28,039 nt of DNA from CAYVUB01 sp964454675 (lineage in GTDB: Bacteria > Bacteroidota > Bacteroidia > Flavobacteriales > Flavobacteriaceae), in contig CAYVUB010000036.1 of NCBI GenBank assembly GCA_964454675.1, forward strand, positions 1-28,039. Reading direction: 5' to 3'. The notes beneath the pieces were generated by a model. That model was not told the origin of the DNA. It made no database searches and saw nothing but the letters and a program-made list of their open reading frames with translations. This document shows positions 1 through 7,982 of the stretch, one piece after another. Numbering within the stretch: the first letter of the stretch is position 1; every line of letters begins with the position of its first letter. The translations under genes and the position numbers were made by a program.

Positions 1-1768
1 ATTCTAAATCAAAAATATATGGCGGCGCACCGGGATTACATAGGTAGAGGTTGTTAACACTTTCAACGTCTGTAGGCGGATAAAACTCTATTACAACAGA
101 ATCACTTGCCTGGCAACTGCCTGACAGTTCAATATCAACAGTATAAACTCCCGGTTCATCAACAACTAAAGTTGGCCCGGTTTCTCCGGGTATAACAACA
201 TCATCTTTGTACCAGACAAAAGTACCTAAAACCAATTGCGTATCCAGAGTAATTGTATTTCCTTCACATACAGCATTATTGCCGACAATTGTTAAATCAT
301 CACCAATATTTCCTCCCAAATTAAAGCTACCCGCTTTTAAAAATACTCCTGAATCCAATGCAGTATCTAATGCATCGGCAATTACTAACTTAATATGATA
401 GGTTTCACCCGGATTAACAGGAGACTGCGCTGTAAAAACAGTTGTTCTCCCGTCAAATGAAATAGGAGGGCTATTATTAGGGGTATATCCTCCAAAATAT
501 TGCTCGTTAATTGCACCACATCCCGGGTTTGCCGGATGTATGTTTGTAACTAAAATAGGGGTTGTTGTACCGGGCAAAACAGCTAAATTGGTTGTGACTC
601 CACTTTGATCGGTCAATATAAAAGCAAAGGCATCAGAATAGGTACATTCAAATGTTCCTCCTGTGCTGCCGTTATATTCTTCCGAAGCCATTAAAAATTC
701 AAAGCTTATTGAGTTTGCCAGAGGTACAAAGTCAAATTCAATAACAGTTGCGTCGTTGGTATTAACTCCTGCAATAGCTTCTAAATCTGTATCACCCGGC
801 CAACCGCCATCACTCAACGCATTATTGTTTGGTCCACGGGCTCTCAAAGCATCTCCGGTAGTCATAATCAAACCGGCTGCAAAAGGAAACGCCACGCCAT
901 CACCATAAAAATAACCTATACCATTATCATCGTTAAAATTTGTACCTGTAGAATAGGTAATATTTGAAACATTGGCACACGGACTGTCAATAAGTACATC
1001 CAACACCAGCTCTTCAACGGTGTACATAGTTTGATTAACTATGACATTGGGACCCAATACAAGCACTGTTATTAGAGCTGTATCTGTACAACCTTGGGGA
1101 TTTGAATCTGTAACGGTAAGCACAACATTATAAGTACCCGGATTTGTGTATATATTTGACACACTTTCTCCTGTTGCAGTGCCATTACCAAAATTCCAGC
1201 TGTATGTAGCTCCATCACCTGTATCGGAAAAAATGGCGCTGCCTTCAAAAAAAACCTCCTGACCGGGAAGCACATTAACAACTCCCGAGCTATTAGCTGC
1301 CGGAATTGTACTATCGATAGATGCTGTGATATCCTGACACGGATATGCGCAAAGGATATCGGCAGCAAAACCCGTTGTTACTCCTGTTGCATTTGTAATA
1401 AATTGAAGTGTTAAGCATCCACTGGTATTTGCCGGCGAGGCTTGAACAACTCCGGGGCCAAAAGCAAACACCCCTGAATAGGTGCCTATTAACGGTGCAG
1501 AGACATCATCACCATCATAGATTGTTAAAATATCCTGATTAAGCTGGGTGCTGAAGGCCGTAAAATTCATGATTATGAACTGGTCTGCTTCCTGAGGGCA
1601 AATGGTAGTCACATAATTTTCGTTACTACTGTAATTTCCCGCTTCGCCACCGGAATCAAAAAATCTATCAGGCTCACATCTATAAAATGTTCCGTTTTCC
1701 ATAATAACATCCTGAGAAAAGGATTGTACCGAAAACAAAAGCAATAGAATTAAGTAATATTTTTTCAT
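1..1768 (-). CDS. Secreted multidomain protein (CUB-like, PKD, choice-of-anchor L, Ig-like), 3' end cut by window
   Basis: The frame is open from an ATG at 1768 to the window edge, about 589 codons with no stop, so the C-terminus is missing. Residues 1-19 form a signal peptide (MKKYYLILLLLFSVQSFSQ). Residues about 24-135 look like a CUB domain: paired cysteines and a DILTIYDGDD stretch. Residues about 142-230 are a PKD-like fold (YSWNFGNG, then PGTYNVVLTVTD). Residues about 235-455 match the choice-of-anchor L domain common in Bacteroidota (GVAFPFAAGLIMTTGDA, then SFEFLMASEEY, then YHIKLVIADA). An Ig-like segment follows (VWYKDD, then PGVYTVDI). Proteins of this build are usually exported by the type IX secretion system and end in a gliding-motility-associated (type B) sorting domain. 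That end is outside the window, so T9SS export is an inference. The role is probably surface adhesion or matrix binding; no enzymatic domain is visible. Confidence 0.85.
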   Translation of the reverse strand, partial: MKKYYLILLLLFSVQSFSQDVIMENGTFYRCEPDRFFDSGGEAGNYSSNENYVTTICPQEADQFIIMNFTAFSTQLNQDILTIYDGDDVSAPLIGTYSGVFAFGPGVVQASPANTSGCLTLQFITNATGVTTGFAADILCAYPCQDITASIDSTIPAANSSGVVNVLPGQEVFFEGSAIFSDTGDGATYSWNFGNGTATGESVSNIYTNPGTYNVVLTVTDSNPQGCTDTALITVLVLGPNVIVNQTMYTVEELVLDVLIDSPCANVSNITYSTGTNFNDDNGIGYFYGDGVAFPFAAGLIMTTGDALRARGPNNNALSDGGWPGDTDLEAIAGVNTNDATVIEFDFVPLANSISFEFLMASEEYNGSTGGTFECTYSDAFAFILTDQSGVTTNLAVLPGTTTPILVTNIHPANPGCGAINEQYFGGYTPNNSPPISFDGRTTVFTAQSPVNPGETYHIKLVIADALDTALDSGVFLKAGSFNLGGNIGDDLTIVGNNAVCEGNTITLDTQLVLGTFVWYKDDVVIPGETGPTLVVDEPGVYTVDIELSGSCQASDSVVIEFYPPTDVESVNNLYLCNPGAPPYIFDLE

Positions 1769-2102
1769 CTATTATCTACTTTAAATAAAGAAATAATGCT
1801 TTAAAAAATTTAAAAACCTCTCTAAGCAACCTAACAACATTTAAAAGATTGCCGGTTTAATTTTTATGTGTTTTAAAATCAATTTATTGAATTTTTTAAA
1901 CAATAAATTAACCGTTGTTAATAATAGCAGTTTTGGAATATAAGCTCGAAATTTAATAAATTTAAAACAATTACTTAATGATTTTGATACAAAATCGACA
2001 GTTTAACACTTCCTTCCGTTAATTTGCTTTCAAACATTTGTTAAAGCGTCTTTTTTCCTTTTTTGATTTATTACTTTTGCAAAAACATTCTGAAATAAAA
2101 AA
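1769..2102. other. Divergent intergenic region, 334 bp
   Basis: This AT-rich gap separates the start of the secreted-protein gene (minus) from that of the Nfu gene (plus), so it should carry promoters for both. I see a TACTTTTG box for the plus side at 2072-2079. No convincing full Bacteroidota promoter is visible on the minus side, and there is no coding frame, RNA gene or strong hairpin. Confidence 0.5.
2072..2079 (+). promoter_or_regulatory. Possible -7 box of the Nfu gene
   Basis: TACTTTTG fits the Bacteroidota -7 consensus TAnnTTTG and lies 23 bp before the ATG at 2103. No TTTG is present at the usual spacing upstream; the nearest, 2037-2040, is 31 bp away. The call rests on one box only. 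Confidence 0.35.
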
Positions 2103-2996
2103 ATGACAATTTCAATCAAGAAAACAAACAACCCTGCTATATTAAAATTTGAAGCCGATACTTTCCTTACTCAGCATGAAAGTTTTGAATTCAATACTAT
2201 TGACGAAGCCATAACATCACCTTTGGCACAGCAGTTATTCTATTTGCCTTTTGTAAAAAAAGTGTATATATCCGGAAATTTTATTGCCATAGAACGCTAT
2301 AATATTGTGGAATGGGATGATGTAGAAACAGAAGTTGCCTCACAAATTGAAAACTATATTAATAACGGCGGCGTTGTGCTTACTCCAAACTCGCAACCCA
2401 AAAAAGTACCGGTAACCGTATATGCAGAAAGTACCCCAAACCCAACGGTAATGAAGTTTGTTGCCAATAAAAAACTGGTTACAACTGCTTATGAATTTAC
2501 ATCAATAGACGATACAGGTTTTTCTGTTTTGGCAGCACAATTATTTCATTTTCCGTTTGTGAAAAGTGTTTTTTTTGATGAGAATTTTATTTCAATCACT
2601 AAATATGACATTGCCGACTGGAATGAGATTACTGTGGAACTAAGAGCGTTTATAAGAAACTACATCGAATCGGGAAAAGACATCATACAGGCTGATGCGC
2701 CCAAAATTTTAAAAAAAACAGAGACACAATTAGACGAAACCTTTGAATCCCTTGATGATATTTCAAAAGAAATCATCAATATTCTTGAAGAATATGTAAA
2801 ACCTGCCGTTGCCAGCGATGGCGGAAACATTATGTTCAAATCTTACAATCCGGAAAACAAAACCGTAAAAGTTGTTTTGCAAGGTGCTTGCAGTGGTTGC
2901 CCGTCATCAACATTTACATTAAAAAACGGTATTGAAACTATGCTTAAAGAAATGCTAAAGGGTAAAGTTGAAAGTGTTGAAGCCATAAACGGATAA
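2103..2996 (+). CDS. NifU/Nfu family Fe-S cluster scaffold with duplicated Nfu_N domain
   Basis: This is a cytoplasmic carrier or scaffold protein for iron-sulfur clusters. The C-terminal NifU domain (residues about 220-297) holds the cluster-binding pair C263 and C266 in GACSGCPSSTFTLKNGIE. Two Nfu_N-like domains precede it. Residues 8-90 begin TNNPAILKFEAD and contain LAQQLFYLPFVKKVY. Residues 110-191 begin TPNPTVMKFVAN and contain LAAQLFHFPFVKSVF. The two copies align along their whole length, so the N-domain is duplicated. A charged linker (about 195-218) joins them to the NifU domain. Nfu proteins receive [4Fe-4S] clusters and pass them to apo-enzymes. Which client this version serves cannot be read from the neighbours, and no other Fe-S assembly gene is adjacent. 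Confidence 0.92.
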   Translation: MTISIKKTNNPAILKFEADTFLTQHESFEFNTIDEAITSPLAQQLFYLPFVKKVYISGNFIAIERYNIVEWDDVETEVASQIENYINNGGVVLTPNSQPKKVPVTVYAESTPNPTVMKFVANKKLVTTAYEFTSIDDTGFSVLAAQLFHFPFVKSVFFDENFISITKYDIADWNEITVELRAFIRNYIESGKDIIQADAPKILKKTETQLDETFESLDDISKEIINILEEYVKPAVASDGGNIMFKSYNPENKTVKVVLQGACSGCPSSTFTLKNGIETMLKEMLKGKVESVEAING

Positions 2997-3047
2997 TGAA
3001 CTCATTTAAGCTTTTTCACTTCAATCAAAAAAATTTAAATGAGTTCA
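2997..3047 (+). terminator. Inverted repeat after the Nfu gene, terminator-like
   Basis: TGAACTCATTTAA at 2997-3009 is matched by its exact complement at 3035-3047, a 13-bp stem with a 25-nt loop starting one base after the Nfu stop codon. The T-run after it is short (ATTTT), so it may be an inefficient terminator or a small repeat. A copy of one arm (TGAACTCATTTAA) also occurs near 16680. Confidence 0.4.
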
Positions 3048-3099
3048 ATTTTAAAAATTATTCATACCTTTAGTTTTATTAATTTTAATTTTATTTAAA

Positions 3100-3300
3100 A
3101 TGGCAGTATTAAAAGTAATTGAAGTATTATCAAATTCTGAAACAAGCTGGGAAGATGCTACAAAAAAAGCTGTTAAACACGCAGCAAAAACTGTAAAAAA
3201 CATCCGATCGGTTTATGTCCAGGAACAAAGTGCAATTGTTAATGACAATCAAGTCACTGAATTCAGAGTTAATTTAAAAATCACTTTTGAAGTTGAATAA
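3100..3300 (+). CDS. Dodecin family protein
   Basis: A 66-residue protein that matches dodecin along its full length: MAVLKVIEVLSNS, SWEDA at 16-20, the helix AVKHAAKTVKNI, then two beta strands. Dodecins assemble into hollow 12-subunit spheres in the cytoplasm that store or buffer flavins. In flavin-binding dodecins a tryptophan just after the helix stacks on the isoalloxazine ring. By my alignment the equivalent position here is serine 37 and no other Trp lies near, so flavin binding is doubtful. The sequence looks closer to the Trp-lacking branch (for example mycobacterial SecE2, reported as a calcium dodecin). A TACCTTTA box about 28 bp before the ATG could be the -7 element. A strong terminator follows the stop. 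Confidence 0.9.
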   Translation: MAVLKVIEVLSNSETSWEDATKKAVKHAAKTVKNIRSVYVQEQSAIVNDNQVTEFRVNLKITFEVE

Positions 3301-3320
3301 TTAAAAAACATAACCCTACA

Positions 3321-3346
3321 AAAGCGCAGACAATTGCGCTTTTTTT
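3321..3346 (+). terminator. Rho-independent terminator after the dodecin gene
   Basis: AAAGCGCA (3321-3328) pairs with TGCGCTTT (3335-3342) across a 6-nt loop and is followed by a T-run. It lies 20 bp after the dodecin stop and before the next gene, so it should separate the two transcripts. Confidence 0.8.
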
Positions 3347-3359
3347 ATACCTTTATTTC

Positions 3360-3716
3360 ATGAAGACCTTACAAACTATATTGATATTGATTGTTGTTTT
3401 AGAGCATTTGTATTTCATGATACTGGAAATGTTTTTATGGACAACTCCCAAAGGCATTAAAGCTTTCGGGTTAAAATCAAAAGAGTTTGCCAACGACACT
3501 AAAGTTTTGGCTGCCAACCAAGGTTTATACAACGGATTTATTGCCGCAGGATTACTCTTTGCACTACTTTATGAACAAAAACAATTTGTAATTTTCTTTT
3601 TAATATGTGTGATTGTTGCCGGAATTTACGGTGCCTGTTCTACCCGAAAAATAAAACTGTTCTACATCCAATCTGTTCCCGCGATTATTGCATTGACAGC
3701 ATTTCTTTTCACTTAA
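3360..3716 (+). CDS. DUF1304 family small membrane protein
   Basis: A 118-residue integral membrane protein with four predicted hydrophobic segments (about 4-26, 55-70, 76-92 and 101-117). It shows the family hallmarks: an early acidic/aromatic stretch (EHLYFMILEMFLW at 15-27) and the NQGLYNGFIAAGLLF motif before the second helix. DUF1304 proteins have no established biochemical role. The length is normal for the family. The start codon lies only 14 bp after the dodecin terminator stem-loop, leaving little room for its own leader. Confidence 0.85.
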   Translation: MKTLQTILILIVVLEHLYFMILEMFLWTTPKGIKAFGLKSKEFANDTKVLAANQGLYNGFIAAGLLFALLYEQKQFVIFFLICVIVAGIYGACSTRKIKLFYIQSVPAIIALTAFLFT

Positions 3717-3813
3717 TTTACCTTTCTATAAACTCTAAAAAATTCTTAAATTAAGGCTATTTCTTTGTTCCCAACTCAGAATAATTTTAACTTGCACTAA
3801 ATAAAAAACTTCA

Positions 3814-4626
3814 ATGGAAGCAGAAAAATGGATAGATAAAGGGTTTGAACTTATTACGTCATTCGGACCCAAAGTAATAGCCGCAATTATTATATGGATT
3901 GTAGGTGTCTGGTCTATCAGGATTTTATTGAAAAACGCCGGAAGAGTGATGGACAAAAGAGACTTGGATATAAGCCTCAAAAAATTCTTGCTCAACCTGT
4001 TCAACTGGCTTTTAAAAGTTTTACTCATACTGGCAATCCTTGGAACTCTGGGCATTGAAACCACCTCGTTTGCCGCAGTCATTGCCGCCACAAGTTTGGC
4101 TGTGGGAATGGCACTTCAAGGCTCACTGGCAAATTTTGCCGGAGGTGTTTTAATAATGATTTTTAAGCCTTTTAAAGTTGGTGATCTTATTGAAGCTCAA
4201 GGCGAAACAGGAAGCGTTAAAGAAATTGAGATTTTTACAACCAAATTAATAGGTAGCTCCAACAAAGAAATTATTATTCCCAACGGCATACTTTCCAATG
4301 GTACTATTGTTAATTATTCAACTGAAGGCATACGACGTGTTGACCTTGTTTTCGGCGTTGCTTATGAAGCTGACATTAAGCAAGTTAAAAATGTATTAAT
4401 GACTGTATTAACCTCAAACCCAAAAGTATTAAAAACACCGAAACCTACGGTTAATGTTCTGGCTCTGGCCGACAGCTCTGTGAATTTTGCCGTAAGACCC
4501 TGGTGTGCTTCTGAAGATTACTGGACTGTTTATTTTGAAGTGACAGAGCAAACCAAATTAGCTTTTGATGCTGCCGGTATTGAAATTCCTTATCCGCATC
4601 AGGTTGAAATACAAAAGCAAGGCTAA
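3814..4626 (+). CDS. Small-conductance mechanosensitive channel, MscS family
   Basis: An inner-membrane channel that opens under membrane tension to release solutes on hypo-osmotic shock. The 270 residues contain three transmembrane helices (about 19-40, 60-80 and 84-115). The pore-lining third helix is rich in Gly/Ala (AVIAATSLAVGMALQGSLAN). A beta domain follows (FKVGDLIEAQGETGSVKEIEIF, then IIIPNG at 153-158), and the alpha/beta vestibule domain ends with IPYPHQ near 258-263. The size and plan are those of the minimal MscS form. A possible weak promoter (TTTG at 3764, then TAACTTGC at 3788) precedes it. Its stop codon overlaps that of the convergent tsaB gene by 4 bp, with no terminator between. 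Confidence 0.93.
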   Translation: MEAEKWIDKGFELITSFGPKVIAAIIIWIVGVWSIRILLKNAGRVMDKRDLDISLKKFLLNLFNWLLKVLLILAILGTLGIETTSFAAVIAATSLAVGMALQGSLANFAGGVLIMIFKPFKVGDLIEAQGETGSVKEIEIFTTKLIGSSNKEIIIPNGILSNGTIVNYSTEGIRRVDLVFGVAYEADIKQVKNVLMTVLTSNPKVLKTPKPTVNVLALADSSVNFAVRPWCASEDYWTVYFEVTEQTKLAFDAAGIEIPYPHQVEIQKQG

Positions 4627-5288
4627 GATTTTAATCCTATAAAATCCTTTAAGTAAAAAGGCTCAAAATAGGCAACATCTTCAAAATCATTTTTTCTGTA
4701 TTTATCATAAGCCAATGCGCCCATATTTTTTGCTGATGGCAGTTTTCCTTCTACAAAAATGGCATTTTGATGTTGAATGACCTCTTGCGTTTTTGTGACA
4801 CCATCACCTATAAAATACACTTTGGACATATTTAAATATTCCTGAAAAGAAGCGTCATTGATAATTTGGGCTTCAATAGGTCTTACCTGATGGTATGCCG
4901 CATTATAAACTGCCGAATATACTTCCATACGTCTGGCATCCAGTAACGGTACAATAATTCCTTCGTTAATTTGAATTTGATGTGCCAAAGATTTCAATGT
5001 ATCAACCGCTATTAAAGGTTTGTCCAATGAAAAACATAATCCTTTTGCCGCCGATACGCCAATGCGCAATCCTGTATAGGAACCCGGACCTTTACTTACG
5101 GCAACGGCATCTATTTGTGACAGCTGGATTTCAGCTTTTTTGATGACCTCATCAATAAAAACATGAAGTGATTCTGCATGTGAATAATTGGTATTGTAAT
5201 CTTCCATTAAAACCACAGTCTCCCCTTGTTTTGAAAGAGAGACTGAGCAGTTTGTCGTTGCGGTTTCTATATTTAAGATATACGGCAC
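4623..5288 (-). CDS. tsaB: tRNA threonylcarbamoyladenosine biosynthesis protein TsaB
   Basis: TsaB is the scaffold partner of TsaD in making N6-threonylcarbamoyladenosine (t6A37) in ANN-decoding tRNAs. The 221 residues show the ASKHA-type fold: N-terminal phosphate-binding strand pair (ILNIETATTNCSVSL at 4-18) and the conserved SKGPGSYTGLRIG segment at 65-77. As expected for TsaB, the C-terminal half is reduced compared with TsaD and lacks its metal-binding histidines. The gene starts 21 bp after the stop of the upstream adaptor gene, so it is probably the last gene of the efflux operon, an unusual place for a housekeeping tRNA modification gene. Confidence 0.93.
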   Translation of the reverse strand: MPYILNIETATTNCSVSLSKQGETVVLMEDYNTNYSHAESLHVFIDEVIKKAEIQLSQIDAVAVSKGPGSYTGLRIGVSAAKGLCFSLDKPLIAVDTLKSLAHQIQINEGIIVPLLDARRMEVYSAVYNAAYHQVRPIEAQIINDASFQEYLNMSKVYFIGDGVTKTQEVIQHQNAIFVEGKLPSAKNMGALAYDKYRKNDFEDVAYFEPFYLKDFIGLKS

Positions 5289-5309
5289 CCTTTATGATGG
5301 TGTATTATG

Positions 5310-6599
5310 TTAGTCTTCTTTTTTTGCGGTTTTATTCGTTTGAATTTTATCGCCCGATTTTAAGGTTTTTGATACTACATTGTAAGGTCCTACAATAATT
5401 TCGTCACCTTCTTTAAGTCCTGAAATAATTTCAATTTTTGTATCGTCCTGAATACCTGTTTTTACAACTCTCAGCTTTGCTTCGCCATTATTATTGACAA
5501 ATACACACTCAAATTTTTCTTCGCTTTCTACTTTTTTACTTGTTGTAGCCACCGTTTTATTATCGGTTGTTTTTACGGTACTCGTATCAGTCTTTATAAC
5601 AATGGCGCTCAACGGAACGTTCACTGCTTTTGGACGTTTTTTGGTAATAATGTCAACGGTTGCTGTCATTCCCGGTCTGAAAGGCGAATAATTTTCGCTT
5701 TTCCCTTCTAATAAATCTTTATACGAATCTTCAAGAATTCTAACTTTTACCTTAAAATTGGTCACTTGGTCTGCGGTTAAAGTAGTTCCTGCAGAATTGG
5801 CTATTTGGGTAACAACACCTTTAAACTGTTTTTTTAAATAAGCATCTACCTCAACGATGGTCGAATCGCCTATTTCAACTTTAACAATATCATTTTCATT
5901 GACATCAATTTCAACTTCCATATTTTTAAGATTGGCAACTCTTAAAATTTCTGTTCCTGCCATTTGTTGCGTTCCCACAACGCGCTCGCCAAGCTCTACA
6001 TCCAGTTTTGAAATGGTACCGCTTACCGGTGCATAAATGGTGGTTCTGTTAAGGTTATCCAAAGCTTCGCTTACAGATGCTCCGGCACTTTGTACATTGT
6101 AATATGCCGATTGCCTGTTGGCTTTTGCTATTTCATAGGTTGAGATTGCCTTATCCCAATCGGCCTTTGAAATGATGCCTTTTTCAAATAATTGCTTGCT
6201 TCTGTCATAACTTGCCGTTGCTTCTTTTAAAGTAGCTTCGGCTTGTTCCAAGCCTGCTTTGATATTTTGATAGGTTGCCTGGCTTCTGCTTACCGCAGAT
6301 TGAATCAAATCGGGATTGACACGTACCAGCAAATCACCTTTATTTACCTGCTGTCCTTCTTTAACAGGCAACTCAATGATTTCACCCGATACTTCACTTG
6401 AAATTTTTACTTCAATTTCAGGTTGGATTTTTCCGGTGGCCGATACTTTTTCAACAATATCTGCGAGTGTGACTTTTTGGGTTTCAACGTCTTTAAAATT
6501 GCCTTGCTTACCAAACCAACCTGCTTTTTTTCCTCCTACCAAAACTATTAGTAAGAGTACAACTACAGATACAAGAATGATGATTGTTTTTTTACTCAT
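5310..6599 (-). CDS. Periplasmic adaptor (HlyD/MacA-type membrane fusion protein), second of two
   Basis: A 429-residue adaptor that links an inner-membrane transporter to the outer membrane channel. An N-terminal membrane anchor (residues about 4-23) is followed by a lipoyl-like half motif (VSGEIIELPVKEGQQVNKGDLL), an alpha-helical hairpin (about 105-195), the second lipoyl half (APVSGTISKLDVELGERVV), a beta-barrel, and a membrane-proximal domain (LKEGDEIIVGP). A low-complexity Thr/Lys/Ser loop (about 335-365) interrupts the C-terminal part. It lies 5 bp after tolC and before tsaB. It differs clearly from the other adaptor of the operon (7983-9146), so it is not a simple recent duplicate. 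Confidence 0.88.
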   Translation of the reverse strand: MSKKTIIILVSVVVLLLIVLVGGKKAGWFGKQGNFKDVETQKVTLADIVEKVSATGKIQPEIEVKISSEVSGEIIELPVKEGQQVNKGDLLVRVNPDLIQSAVSRSQATYQNIKAGLEQAEATLKEATASYDRSKQLFEKGIISKADWDKAISTYEIAKANRQSAYYNVQSAGASVSEALDNLNRTTIYAPVSGTISKLDVELGERVVGTQQMAGTEILRVANLKNMEVEIDVNENDIVKVEIGDSTIVEVDAYLKKQFKGVVTQIANSAGTTLTADQVTNFKVKVRILEDSYKDLLEGKSENYSPFRPGMTATVDIITKKRPKAVNVPLSAIVIKTDTSTVKTTDNKTVATTSKKVESEEKFECVFVNNNGEAKLRVVKTGIQDDTKIEIISGLKEGDEIIVGPYNVVSKTLKSGDKIQTNKTAKKED

Positions 6600-6604
6600 G
6601 GTGG

Positions 6605-7933
6605 TTAATTTAGTTCTGCTATCGGGATTCCAAAATAGAATTCCAATACTTTTAGTTTAAATATATAATCATATTTGGTTCGTATCACGTCACTTTGAGC
6701 TGTTTCAAACTGGTTTTGTGACTGACTGAAATCGAATGCGTTTAACAAACCTACATTATAGCGTTCTCTCGAATAATTGTATGCTTCCTGACGGGCTGCC
6801 AAGGTTTTTTGAGCAGCTTCATAGGCTTTTAATGCGCCTTTTGCATCATTGAATGCTTGGTAAACGGTGGTTTCCAAATCTAAATTTGCCTGCTCCAGCT
6901 GAAACTTTGCCCGCTCATGATTTACACGGTTTCTGCCTACATTATTACTTGCCGAAAAACCGTTAAAAATAGGAATACTCAACTGAAAACCGAAGTTATG
7001 ACGTTTATTATCAGAAATTTGCGTTGAAAAACTTGGTGTATCAAACAATTCAGACTCAAAATAATTGGAACTGAAACTGTAAAAGCCACTTAACGTTGGC
7101 TGCAAAGCTCCTTTTGCAATTTTTAAATTATAGTCGGCTATTTTTGAGTTTGTTTCGGCTATTTTAATCTCGTAACGCTCTTCTTTTGCTTTATTTACAA
7201 TACTTTCTGCCGATTCATTCAAAATATTTGTGACAGGCACATCATAATCCATATCTGCCGTGTCAAAATTTTGATAGTCTTTGATTAATAAGGTTTGCGC
7301 CAGGCTTACTCTTGACAACAAAATGGCATTTTCGGCATTTACTATTTGTTGTTCCTGTGACGCAATAGTCGCCTGAACTTCTAATAAATCGCCTCTTGGC
7401 AATGAACCCGCATCAACGAGGTTTTGTGTGCGTTCAAGCTGTTCTTGTGCAACCGCTTGCTGGGCTTTTAATACTTTTAACTGCTCTTTATTGAACAATA
7501 TTTGCAAAAACGAATTGGCAACCAGTAATGAAATATCGTCTTTCATTTTATCCAACTGGTATTGGCTTGCAACAATTTCCAATCTTGAACGATACAATTG
7601 GTTCAGGTTTCTCAAACCATCATAAATAGTAATACCGGAATTAATGCCGCCTGACAAGGTGTTTGATGTTGCTGTTACAGCATTAAATGTTATAGGATCC
7701 TGTGTTAAACCAATACTCCACGAATATGATGTTGACGCATTCAAACTTGGTAAAAAATTACCAACAGCATCTTTTTTGTTGATTTCGGAAGTTTTTAAAT
7801 CCAGTTCTGATTGTTTTACAGAAATATTATTTTCTAATGCGTATGCCACACATTCCTGAAGCGTCCATTTTTTTACTTGGGCTTGAGAGGCTATTCCTAT
7901 TAAAAGGAAAACTATGATGCTGATTTTTTTCAT
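6605..7933 (-). CDS. TolC family outer membrane efflux protein
   Basis: A 442-residue outer membrane channel that forms the exit duct of the pump. A signal peptide (MKKISIIVFLLIGIASQAQ) leads into WTLQECVAYALENN, the usual OEP start. Two OEP repeats follow, each with long amphipathic helices (for example LLEVQATIASQEQQIVNAENAI) and short strands that form the beta-barrel (YSFSSNYF). The second repeat ends with SRERYNVGLLNAFDFSQSQNQFETAQ, matching the conserved TolC end. It lies between two adaptor genes, 49 bp after the first and 5 bp before the second. Confidence 0.92.
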   Translation of the reverse strand: MKKISIIVFLLIGIASQAQVKKWTLQECVAYALENNISVKQSELDLKTSEINKKDAVGNFLPSLNASTSYSWSIGLTQDPITFNAVTATSNTLSGGINSGITIYDGLRNLNQLYRSRLEIVASQYQLDKMKDDISLLVANSFLQILFNKEQLKVLKAQQAVAQEQLERTQNLVDAGSLPRGDLLEVQATIASQEQQIVNAENAILLSRVSLAQTLLIKDYQNFDTADMDYDVPVTNILNESAESIVNKAKEERYEIKIAETNSKIADYNLKIAKGALQPTLSGFYSFSSNYFESELFDTPSFSTQISDNKRHNFGFQLSIPIFNGFSASNNVGRNRVNHERAKFQLEQANLDLETTVYQAFNDAKGALKAYEAAQKTLAARQEAYNYSRERYNVGLLNAFDFSQSQNQFETAQSDVIRTKYDYIFKLKVLEFYFGIPIAELN

Positions 7934-7982
7934 AAGTAACTTATATGTCTAAACAACTATTAAAGTGTTACAAAAATTTTAA

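Noticed and set aside
1072..1368. Open frame on the minus strand, 98 codons
   Set aside because: It lies in another phase of the secreted-protein gene, whose domains are clear; the product has no family character.
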